In this document: piece by piece, positions 33,567 through 39,363 of the stretch | Layout of the letters: every line of letters starts with the position of its first letter | Numbering within the stretch: the first letter of the stretch is position 1 | Source of the DNA: CAZIZT01 sp964544085 | GTDB lineage: Bacteria > Campylobacterota_A > Desulfurellia > Desulfurellales > Hippeaceae | NCBI GenBank assembly: GCA_964544085.1 | Contig: CAZIZT010000012.1 | Span: forward strand, 1-39,363 | Direction of reading: 5' to 3' | Length of the DNA: 39,363 bases | The notes under the pieces: generated by a model | Database searches by the model: none | What the model was told of the DNA's origin: nothing | What the model saw: the letters and a program-made list of their open reading frames with translations, nothing else | Translations under genes and position numbers: made by a program

Positions 33567-33899
33567 TTAAATCGTCTCGCCGCATTTTTTACAGTACCTG
33601 ACCTTCTCACCCGTATCCAGATACTTTATCCCCACACGGGTAGGCTTGTCACAGTGGGGACATACAAGCATGACATTGGATATATGTATAGGTGCCTCTT
33701 TTTCGATGATACCGCCCTTTGTCATCTGTGTGGGCTTCTGATGCTTTTTTATAACGTTCACGCCCTCAACAATAACCCTGTTTTTCTTGGGCACAAATGA
33801 GATTATGGCACCTTCCTTGCCCTTGTCCTTACCGGCAATTACCCTCACCTTATCGTTCTTCTTTAATTTAGTTCTCATCTCAGAAAATATTCTTGCCAT
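33567..33899 (-). CDS. rplX: 50S ribosomal protein L24 with C-terminal zinc-ribbon cysteines
   Basis: This 110-residue assembly initiator protein has the KOW motif 'DKVRVIAGKDKGKEGAIISF', then 'VIVEGVNVIKKHQKPTQM'. The C-terminal part has two CxxC pairs (C80/C83 and C103/C106), which may bind zinc. ATG 33899 overlaps the rplN stop (TGATG) and has GAGG about 7 nt upstream. GTG 33902 or ATG 33878 are less likely alternatives. Confidence 0.95.
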   Translation of the reverse strand: MARIFSEMRTKLKKNDKVRVIAGKDKGKEGAIISFVPKKNRVIVEGVNVIKKHQKPTQMTKGGIIEKEAPIHISNVMLVCPHCDKPTRVGIKYLDTGEKVRYCKKCGETI

Positions 33900-34267
33900 C
33901 ACAGCACCTCTGGAGCCAACGATATAATCTTTGTGAACTCCTTAGCTCTCAATTCCCTCACCACAGGACCAAATATTCTTGTTCCTATGGGTTCCTTGTT
34001 GTTGTTAATGATAACACCGGCGTTTTCATCGAATTTTATGTACGTGCCATCGGGTCGTCTAAACTCCTTCTTTGTTCTCACCACAACGACCTTAACCACG
34101 TCACCCTTCTTAACCTTGCCATTTGGATCGGCTTCCTTCACGGAAGCAACAATAATATCACCGGCTCTTGCGTACCTTCTGCGGGTGCCACCCAGCACCT
34201 TTATACACATAAGTCTTTTAGCGCCGGAATTGTCGGCAGACTTCAGCATGCTATAAGGCTGTATCAT
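33899..34267 (-). CDS. rplN: 50S ribosomal protein L14
   Basis: This 122-residue interface protein begins 'MIQPYSMLKSADNSGAKRLM' and has 'VVRTKKEFRRPDGTYIKFDE' and 'IGTRIFGPVVRELR', all highly conserved. It overlaps the end of rpsQ by 17 nt and touches rplX through TGATG. Confidence 0.98.
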   Translation of the reverse strand: MIQPYSMLKSADNSGAKRLMCIKVLGGTRRRYARAGDIIVASVKEADPNGKVKKGDVVKVVVVRTKKEFRRPDGTYIKFDENAGVIINNNKEPIGTRIFGPVVRELRAKEFTKIISLAPEVL

Positions 34268-34520
34268 TTTCGTCTCCCAACCTCTTCTTGGTGATTTCTA
34301 ACAGTCTGAAGTGCTTATCCTTGGAGATGGGTCTGCAAGATATGAATTTAACAGTGTCACCTACACGTGCCTCGTTCTTCTCGTCGTGGACCTTGAAGCG
34401 TTTTCTCCTTTTGATGTACTTGTGGTACTTTGGATGCTCCACAAGCGTCTCAAGCTCCACGACTATGGTTTTATCCATCTTGTCGCTAACAACAACTCCC
34501 TCTCTTACGAACTTGCTCAT
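34251..34520 (-). CDS. rpsQ: 30S ribosomal protein S17
   Basis: This 89-residue OB-fold 16S binder shows 'REGVVVSDKMDKTIVVELET', 'HPKYHKYIKRRKRFKVHDEK' and 'VGDTVKFISCRPISKDKHFR'. The start shares ATGA with the rpmC stop. The C-terminal 'KRLGDENDTAL' runs 17 nt into rplN, a longer overlap than is usual for this pair. Confidence 0.97.
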   Translation of the reverse strand: MSKFVREGVVVSDKMDKTIVVELETLVEHPKYHKYIKRRKRFKVHDEKNEARVGDTVKFISCRPISKDKHFRLLEITKKRLGDENDTAL

Positions 34521-34720
34521 GCCTTATCTCCAGCTCTCAACTTTTCGTTTTTAACGGTTAACACCCGTGCCAGATCCTTCCTGAGGTTGCGAATCCTCTT
34601 CGGGTTTTCAAGCTGTTCAAGCCCCTTGCGCATGTTGAGCTTGAATATCTCCTCCCTGATTTTTGCTTCTTCCTTGTTGAGCTCTTCTATGGTCATTTCT
34701 CTCAACTGGCTCGCTTTCAT
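34517..34720 (-). CDS. rpmC: 50S ribosomal protein L29
   Basis: This 67-residue helical protein at the tunnel exit begins 'MKASQLREMTIEELNKEEAK' and has 'KGLEQLENPKRIRNLRKDLA'. ATG 34720 shares ATGA with the rplP stop and lies 9 nt after GGAG. An in-frame GTG at 34726 is only 3 nt from that site and is rejected as start. Confidence 0.97.
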   Translation of the reverse strand: MKASQLREMTIEELNKEEAKIREEIFKLNMRKGLEQLENPKRIRNLRKDLARVLTVKNEKLRAGDKA

Positions 34721-35139
34721 ACCCACTCACTCCGCTTTACAAATTTCATCTCGATGTTGAACTTCTGGGCTGCAAGCTCAAAGGCTTTTCTGGCAGTCTG
34801 CTCACTAACGCCACCGATCTCATACAGGATCCTGCCAGGTTTAACAATTGCAACCCACTTCTCTATGGAGCCCTTTCCCTTACCCATTCTTGTCTCGGCT
34901 GGCTTTTTGGTTAAGGGAAAGTCGGGGAAAATCCTTATCCAGACCTTTCCTTGATGCTTCAACACCCTGTTTATGGCAATCCTTGCAGCCTCGATCTGCC
35001 TGTTGGTGACCTCTCCCCTACCTACAGCCTTCATGCCATACTCACCAAAGGCGAGGGTGCAACCTCTATATGACGTTCCCCTGACACCATTTCTATTGCG
35101 CTGGTACTTTCTGTACTTGGTTCTTTTGGGCATTAACAT
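34717..35139 (-). CDS. rplP: 50S ribosomal protein L16
   Basis: This 140-residue protein near the A-site begins 'MLMPKRTKYRKYQRNRNGVR', matching the conserved ML-x-PKR start of L16. ATG 35139 is therefore preferred over ATG 35133. 'WIRIFPDFPLTKKPAETRMG' and 'GSIEKWVAIVKPGRILYEIG' are diagnostic. It lies 23 nt after rpsC, with GGTGG 7 nt upstream. Confidence 0.98.
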   Translation of the reverse strand: MLMPKRTKYRKYQRNRNGVRGTSYRGCTLAFGEYGMKAVGRGEVTNRQIEAARIAINRVLKHQGKVWIRIFPDFPLTKKPAETRMGKGKGSIEKWVAIVKPGRILYEIGGVSEQTARKAFELAAQKFNIEMKFVKRSEWV

Positions 35140-35162
35140 AGCTTAACCACCACCTTTCTTGA

Positions 35163-35789
35163 TTAAGAGGATACCATACCCTTGAAAACCCAGACCTTTA
35201 TCCCTATCACTCCAGCCTGGGTTAAACTCTCCGCAAACCCATAATCGATATCCGCCTTCAGCGTACTTAACGGGACTCTGCCCTCCTTTATCCATTCCTT
35301 GCGCGCCATCTCGGCGCCTCCCAGTTTGCCTGCAAGCTGGATCTTTATACCCTCTGCGCCCTTCTTGAGCGCCAGATAAGCAGCCCTCTTCATCACCCTT
35401 CTATAGGGCATTCTCTTCTCGATCTGAAGAGCTATGTTTTCGGCGATAAGCTGGGCATCTGTCTCAGGCCTTGGAACATTCCTGATGTTCACTGTAACCT
35501 CAGAGCTGGTAAGAGAGCTGATGAAGTTCTTGAGCTTCTCAACCTCAGAACCCTTCCTGCCAATGATGATGCCCGGCATTGCCGCATATATGTTAACCGT
35601 CATTTTATTTCTTTTTCTCTCTATCTCAATTTTCGAGATGCCTGCGTAGTATATTTTTGCCTTCACAAGACGCTTTATCTTCTGATCTTCGAGTAGCTTA
35701 TCCCTGAAGTCTTTTTCGGCATACCATTGAGAGTTCCACTTCTTGATTATTCCAAGCCTGAGACCAATAGGATTGACCTTTTGACCCAA
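35163..35789 (-). CDS. rpsC: 30S ribosomal protein S3 (TTG start)
   Basis: This 208-residue protein at the mRNA entry site begins 'MGQKVNPIGLRLGIIKKWNS', the canonical S3 start, which here is encoded by TTG at 35789 with GGAGGTGAG directly upstream. The KH domain has 'AMPGIIIGRKGSEVEKLKNF'. The C-terminal domain shows 'GRVPLSTLKADIDYGFAES'. The TTG start is rare for a ribosomal protein and may reduce its initiation rate. Confidence 0.98.
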   Translation of the reverse strand: MGQKVNPIGLRLGIIKKWNSQWYAEKDFRDKLLEDQKIKRLVKAKIYYAGISKIEIERKRNKMTVNIYAAMPGIIIGRKGSEVEKLKNFISSLTSSEVTVNIRNVPRPETDAQLIAENIALQIEKRMPYRRVMKRAAYLALKKGAEGIKIQLAGKLGGAEMARKEWIKEGRVPLSTLKADIDYGFAESLTQAGVIGIKVWVFKGMVSS

Positions 35790-35799
35790 AACTCACCTC

Positions 35800-36126
35800 C
35801 TAATCGCCAATAGTGACTACAATGTTACTGGTTCTCTTTATAATCCGACCCGCTCTGCCCATAGCCCTGGGCTGGTAACGCTTCATCCTCATGCCATCAT
35901 CAGCAGTAATATTGACAACCCTGAAGCTGTCCACATCGTATCCCTGTTCAAGTGCATTGGCAATAGCAGACTCAATAAGCTTGCGCAGAATAAATGAAGC
36001 CTTCCTGTTGGAGTTCTTCAGGATGACAATAGCCTCGTTTACGTTCTTGCCCTTTACTATGCCTATAACCTCCCTTACCTTTATGGGGGAGATCCTTGCG
36101 CTTCTTAACTTTGCTACAACTTCCAT
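35800..36126 (-). CDS. rplV: 50S ribosomal protein L22
   Basis: This 108-residue tunnel protein shows 'AKLRSARISPIKVREVIGIV' and the tunnel-loop region 'DGMRMKRYQPRAMGRAGRII', with a conserved end 'RTSNIVVTIGD'. It lies 11 nt after rpsS and 10 nt before rpsC. Confidence 0.97.
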   Translation of the reverse strand: MEVVAKLRSARISPIKVREVIGIVKGKNVNEAIVILKNSNRKASFILRKLIESAIANALEQGYDVDSFRVVNITADDGMRMKRYQPRAMGRAGRIIKRTSNIVVTIGD

Positions 36127-36137
36127 AAGCCACCAAC

Positions 36138-36419
36138 CTACTTACCTATTTTCTTCTGCACGACACCTTTGTGTCCCTTGAATGTCCTTGTAGGCACAAA
36201 TTCACCCAGCTTGTAGCCGACCATATTCTCAGTCACGTAAACAGGCACAAACTTCCTGCCATTGTGCACGGCAAAGGTAATGCCCACAAATTCAGGGACT
36301 ATCGTGCTTCTCCTGGACCAGGTCTTTATCATCGTTTTCTTCTTACTAGCCCTCTGCTTCTCCACCTTCTTCAAAAGCTTCTCGTCAACAAAGGGACCTT
36401 TCTTTAAACTCCTTGCCAT
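36138..36419 (-). CDS. rpsS: 30S ribosomal protein S19
   Basis: This 93-residue head protein begins 'MARSLKKGPFVDEKLLKKVE' and has 'TWSRRSTIVPEFVGITFAVH', 'HNGRKFVPVYVTENMVGYKL' and 'GEFVPTRTFKGH', all typical of S19. It lies 13 nt after rplB. Confidence 0.98.
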   Translation of the reverse strand: MARSLKKGPFVDEKLLKKVEKQRASKKKTMIKTWSRRSTIVPEFVGITFAVHNGRKFVPVYVTENMVGYKLGEFVPTRTFKGHKGVVQKKIGK

Positions 36420-36432
36420 TTAACCGAGCCTC

Positions 36433-37260
36433 CTATTTCTTCTTCCTTCTGGAAACAATAAACTTGTCCGTTCTCTTGTTGTGCCTTGTCTTGTATCCCT
36501 TTGTCGGTATGCCCCACGGTGTAACAGGAGTACCACCTGTACCTGTCTTGCCTTCGCCACCGCCGTGTGGGTGGTCGATCGGGTTCATGGCAACACCCCT
36601 CACCTGTGGTCTGAAACCCCTGTGTCTCATCCTACCGGCTTTACCCCAGTTAACGTTGGAGTAATCGGTATTACCCACCTGACCGATGGTGGCGTAACAC
36701 TCAATATGAATCAGTCTCATCTCGCCGCTTGGGAGTCTAACATGGGCATACTTTCCTTCTTTAGCCATAACCTGTGCAAAGGCTCCCGCACCTCTTGCCA
36801 GCTGTCCACCGGCGCCGGGTTTTAACTCTATGTTATGCACTATCGTGCCGACGGGTATGTTCTTTATCGGCAAGGCATTGCCCACCTTAGGCTCAACATT
36901 CTCTCCAGCCTCAACAACATCTCCAACCTTCAAACCCAACGGAGCAATGATGTACCTCTTCTCTCCATCCCTGTAAGCCAACAGTGCAATATTGGCGCTC
37001 CTGTTTGGATCGTACTCGATAGCCTTTACCGTGGCAGGAATATTGCGTTTATCCCTTCTAAAATCGATAATGCGGTAGTATCGTTTGACCCTTCCGCCAC
37101 GGCCTCTGACCGTTATATTGCCCTGGTTGTTTCTTCCAGAGTGCTTTTTCAAAATAACAATCAGGGATTTTTCCGGTTTCTTCTTCGTCAATTCGGAAAA
37201 ATCCAGGACACTGGCAAATCTTCTGCCGTTAGTGGTCGGCTTGTAAAGCTTTATTCCCAT
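36433..37260 (-). CDS. rplB: 50S ribosomal protein L2
   Basis: This 275-residue primary 23S rRNA binder is needed for the peptidyl transferase centre. 'NITVRGRGGRVKRYYRIIDF', 'MRLIHIECYATIGQVGNTDY' and 'RGVAMNPIDHPHGGGEGKTG' are diagnostic, including the conserved histidine region. The length is normal. It lies 10 nt after rplW. Confidence 0.98.
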   Translation of the reverse strand: MGIKLYKPTTNGRRFASVLDFSELTKKKPEKSLIVILKKHSGRNNQGNITVRGRGGRVKRYYRIIDFRRDKRNIPATVKAIEYDPNRSANIALLAYRDGEKRYIIAPLGLKVGDVVEAGENVEPKVGNALPIKNIPVGTIVHNIELKPGAGGQLARGAGAFAQVMAKEGKYAHVRLPSGEMRLIHIECYATIGQVGNTDYSNVNWGKAGRMRHRGFRPQVRGVAMNPIDHPHGGGEGKTGTGGTPVTPWGIPTKGYKTRHNKRTDKFIVSRRKKK

Positions 37261-37270
37261 GGCTACCCCT

Positions 37271-37546
37271 TTATAGCTCCTTTAAACTCTGACCAGCTTT
37301 GAGTGTAACAATGGCCTTCTTAATATCAGGCCTTTTGCCCTTGATACCTCTAAACACCTTCTGCTTACCCTTTAAATTGATTATGTTGACCTTCTCCACT
37401 TCCACATCAAAGATGGACTCAATGGCCTTCTTAATCTCCGGCTTGTTTGCCTTCTTATCGACGATAAACACATACTTACCGTCTTCTTGAGCCATAAAAG
37501 CCTTTTCGGATATGACCCTTCCTTTAATGATACCCCACTTATCCAT
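37271..37546 (-). CDS. rplW: 50S ribosomal protein L23
   Basis: This 91-residue tunnel-exit protein docks trigger factor and SRP. 'IIKGRVISEKAFMAQEDGKY', 'FIVDKKANKPEIKKAIESIF' and 'VEVEKVNIINLKGKQK' match the family. Its start overlaps the rplD end by 8 nt. Confidence 0.97.
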   Translation of the reverse strand: MDKWGIIKGRVISEKAFMAQEDGKYVFIVDKKANKPEIKKAIESIFDVEVEKVNIINLKGKQKVFRGIKGKRPDIKKAIVTLKAGQSLKEL

Positions 37547-38162
37547 CGATCATTCTCCTGTTTATTTTCTCAACAAGGCTTGCCGGTAGAAGAATCTTCT
37601 TGGATTTAAGCACATCGTAGACATTCAGAGAATCAATATTCTTTATCTCGATTCCCCTGATATTTCTCAATGAAAGGTATGCGTTTTTCATACCTTTCTC
37701 AAGGATCACCAGCGCTCTGTCAATATTGAGCTTATCCAACAGCTTGCGTGCCTCTTTTGTTTTGGGTTGCTCAAAATCGAGCTGATCTATAACCACAATA
37801 TCACCGTTTTTTGCCCTTCGCATAATCGCTTCACTGAAGGCAAGCCTCTTTTCTTTCCTGTTTATCTTAAGGTCATAATCGCGCGGTTTCGGACCAAATA
37901 CAACACCGCCTCCCACAAACAAAGGCGACCTGATAGAACCGGCTCTGGCTCTACCCGTTCCCTTCTGTCTCCACGGTTTCCTGCCGCCGCCGGACACCTC
38001 GCCACGCGTCTTCGTGCTTACCGTGCCCTGCCTTTTGTTCATTAACATGGCTCTTACAACCCTGTTAAACAGGACACCGGTGTTCTTGCTGCCTCTCGAT
38101 GGGCTTTTGAGCTCTACTTCACCGACAACCTGTGACTCTTTATTGACAATCTCCAGCTTCAT
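37539..38162 (-). CDS. rplD: 50S ribosomal protein L4
   Basis: This 207-residue tunnel protein is also the autogenous regulator of the S10 operon in E. coli. The loop 'RGEVSGGGRKPWRQKGTGRA' and 'GSIRSPLFVGGGVVFGPKPR' are diagnostic. The C-terminus 'VYDVLKSKKILLPASLVEKI' is normal. It starts 3 nt after rplC and overlaps rplW by 8 nt. Whether L4 acts on the hairpin upstream of rplC is unknown. Confidence 0.98.
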   Translation of the reverse strand: MKLEIVNKESQVVGEVELKSPSRGSKNTGVLFNRVVRAMLMNKRQGTVSTKTRGEVSGGGRKPWRQKGTGRARAGSIRSPLFVGGGVVFGPKPRDYDLKINRKEKRLAFSEAIMRRAKNGDIVVIDQLDFEQPKTKEARKLLDKLNIDRALVILEKGMKNAYLSLRNIRGIEIKNIDSLNVYDVLKSKKILLPASLVEKINRRMIDG

Positions 38163-38165
38163 GGC

Positions 38166-38792
38166 TTATTTCCCCTTTTTTATAATGTTCACGTATTCTC
38201 CCTTAGAGCCCGGCACGGCGCCCTTTATTGCTATAAGGTTTCTCTCCTTATCGATGCGAACCACCTTTAAATTCTTTATCGTAACCCTTTCGTTTCCATA
38301 GTGGCCAGGCATCTTCCTGCCTTTGACAACCCTGCCAGGAAACTCGCAGTTGCCAATGGAGCCGGGTCTTCTGTTAAACATGGATCCGTGACTATCGGGC
38401 CCACCAGAGAAGTTATGCCTTTTCATAACACCGGTGAAGCCGCGGCCCTTTGATTTACCTATCACGTCAACTATTTCGCCTTCCTGGAATATCTCAAGAT
38501 TGATCTCATCAGCCACCTTGTATGAACTTACATCCTCTACCCGGAACTCTTTAAGCATCCTTTTTGGTGAAACACCGGCCTTTTTGAACTTGCCTAAAAG
38601 CGGTTTAGTAAGGCGCTTTTCCTTCGTATCAATAAAACCCACCTGAATGGCGTTATAACCATCTTTCTCTTTTGTTTTAATCTGGGTAATAACACCGGGT
38701 TCAACCTCAAGAACTGTAACCGGAATCGCCTTACCGTCCTCGTACACCTGAGTCATGCCAAGCTTTTTGGCGATCAAACCCAAACCTTCCAT
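38166..38792 (-). CDS. rplC: 50S ribosomal protein L3
   Basis: This 208-residue early-assembly protein begins 'MEGLGLIAKKLGMTQVYEDG' and has 'GKSKGRGFTGVMKRHNFSGG' and 'RPGSIGNCEFPGRVVKGRKM', the L3 core signature. GGGAG lies 8 nt before ATG 38792. It is separated from rpsJ by 108 nt that contain a hairpin and a possible promoter. Confidence 0.98.
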   Translation of the reverse strand: MEGLGLIAKKLGMTQVYEDGKAIPVTVLEVEPGVITQIKTKEKDGYNAIQVGFIDTKEKRLTKPLLGKFKKAGVSPKRMLKEFRVEDVSSYKVADEINLEIFQEGEIVDVIGKSKGRGFTGVMKRHNFSGGPDSHGSMFNRRPGSIGNCEFPGRVVKGRKMPGHYGNERVTIKNLKVVRIDKERNLIAIKGAVPGSKGEYVNIIKKGK

Positions 38793-38810
38793 CGTCTATA
38801 CTCCCGTTAA

Positions 38811-38839
38811 AATTTATTCAAAGAAACAGAGGAACTCAA
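38811..38839 (-). promoter_or_regulatory. possible weak promoter upstream of rplC
   Basis: On the minus strand TTGAGT (38839-38834), a 17-nt spacer and TAAATT (38816-38811) each match consensus at 4 of 6. The start would lie near 38804, so the predicted leader would be only about 12 nt and would clip the ribosome binding site. Its position just after the hairpin is suggestive, but the match is weak. Confidence 0.25.
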
Positions 38840-38842
38840 ACA

Positions 38843-38863
38843 AAGCCCTTTCTTTGAGGGCTT
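38843..38863 (-). terminator. terminator- or attenuator-like hairpin between rpsJ and rplC
   Basis: On the minus strand AAGCCCT (38863-38857) pairs perfectly with AGGGCTT (38849-38843) around a 7-nt loop, followed by TGTTTGAG. Seven pairs with a T-rich but interrupted tail suggest partial termination or attenuation inside the ribosomal series. It lies in the only gap over 30 nt in that series. Confidence 0.5.
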
Positions 38864-38900
38864 CTCTTGGTTCTTGTTTCCATTTCCGCTTCGTAAGCTC

Positions 38901-39206
38901 TTACAGCTTAACTTCTATATCTACCCCCGCAGGTAAATCTATTTTCATCAATGCATCCACCGTCTGCTGGGATGCATCGACGATATCTATAAGCCTCTTG
39001 TGTGTTCTAATTTCAAACTGCTCTCTCGACTTTTTGTTTATGTGCGGTGAGCGCAACACAGTATACCGAGATATCCGCGTAGGAAGCGGTATGGGACCCT
39101 TTACCTTGGCTCCTGTCTTTCTTATCGTTTCAATAATATCCCTCACGGAGCTATCCAGAAGCCCTGCCTCAAAGGACTTTAACTTCAACCTGATCTTCTG
39201 CCCCAT
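38901..39206 (-). CDS. rpsJ: 30S ribosomal protein S10
   Basis: This 101-residue protein also acts in antitermination as NusE. 'KIRLKLKSFEAGLLDSSVRD', 'GPIPLPTRISRYTVLRSPHI' and 'REQFEIRTHKRLIDIVDASQ' are diagnostic. GAGGGAG precedes ATG 39206, and the tuf stop lies 14 nt upstream, so it belongs with the str-type genes. A 108-nt gap follows before rplC. Confidence 0.98.
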   Translation of the reverse strand: MGQKIRLKLKSFEAGLLDSSVRDIIETIRKTGAKVKGPIPLPTRISRYTVLRSPHINKKSREQFEIRTHKRLIDIVDASQQTVDALMKIDLPAGVDIEVKL

Positions 39207-39220
39207 TGCTACTCCCTCGA

Positions 39221-39363
39221 CTACTCAATTATCTCGGTAATGACACCAGCACCAACCGTCTTGCCGCCCTCTCTTATAGCAAATCTTGTCTCTTTTTCAA
39301 GAGCAACCGGTGCTATGAGCTCAACGGTCATTTCAACATTGTCGCCCGGCATAACCATCTCCA
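39221..39363 (-). CDS. tuf: elongation factor Tu, C-terminal fragment (cut by window edge)
   Basis: Only the last 47 codons are in the window. The translation includes 'EMVMPGDNVEMTVELIAPVA', 'FAIREGGKTVGAGVITEIIE' and then TAG at 39221-39223, the conserved end of EF-Tu domain III. The start lies beyond the right edge. Its place directly before rpsJ is the common str-S10 arrangement. Confidence 0.97.
   Translation of the reverse strand, partial: EMVMPGDNVEMTVELIAPVALEKETRFAIREGGKTVGAGVITEIIE

Overview
The window is a dense bacterial chromosome segment with no rRNA, tRNA, CRISPR array, insertion sequence or prophage in it. A ferredoxin-linked 2-oxoacid oxidoreductase, C-type (zinc) ribosomal proteins and frequent AGA/AGG and ATA codons suggest a strictly anaerobic, possibly thermophilic bacterium. 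The gene content (DUF1844, DUF1015, DHH-CBS-nucleotidyltransferase fusion, SecB, a POR with a GltD-like subunit) fits the former Deltaproteobacteria. My best guess is a Desulfurellales/Hippea-like lineage. That assignment is inference from family recall, not a search.

Region 1 (1-869): a short accessory-looking edge. It has a leftward sigma70-type promoter whose gene lies outside the window, a 10-bp tandem repeat, a small leftward gene with V4R-like cysteine spacing, and a divergent promoter pair. Region 2 (870-5703): a rightward unit with an XRE-cupin regulator followed by four subunits of a 2-oxoacid:acceptor oxidoreductase (gamma, a GltD-like flavoprotein fused to a two-cluster ferredoxin, alpha, beta). 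The GltD-like subunit suggests electrons can pass between the ferredoxin clusters and NAD(P)H.

Region 3 (5808-23942): one rightward run of 15 genes with no gap above 53 nt and many ATGA/GTGA overlaps, starting at a good promoter. The genes are purH, glmU, a ClC channel/transporter, glmS, a second ClC, a UvrD/PcrA helicase, secB-like, tsaB-like, DUF1015, queD, DUF1844, queE, queC, a DHH-CBS-tRNA nucleotidyltransferase fusion and a galT-family gene. It mixes purine synthesis, UDP-GlcNAc precursor synthesis, anion transport, DNA repair, and tRNA maturation/modification.

Region 4 (23939-39363, minus strand): the classical str-S10-spc-alpha series. It is read leftward from the tail of tuf through rpsJ, rplC-D-W-B, rpsS, rplV, rpsC, rplP, rpmC, rpsQ, rplN-X-E, rpsN, rpsH, rplF-R, rpsE, rpmD, rplO, secY, adk, map, infA, rpmJ, rpsM-K-D, rpoA and rplQ, with lspA appended. 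The only sizeable gap is 108 nt between rpsJ and rplC, and it holds a terminator-like hairpin. Regions 3 and 4 converge and share a single TTAA as both stop codons.

Most of the window is ordinary housekeeping. I did not find a convincing new defence or mobile system. The points most worth a second look are the POR-GltD unit with its divergent V4R-like partner, the two ClC paralogues flanking glmS, and the intra-operon hairpin before rplC. No stretch over 300 bases lacks a gene; the longest gene-free intervals are 1-213 and 700-869.
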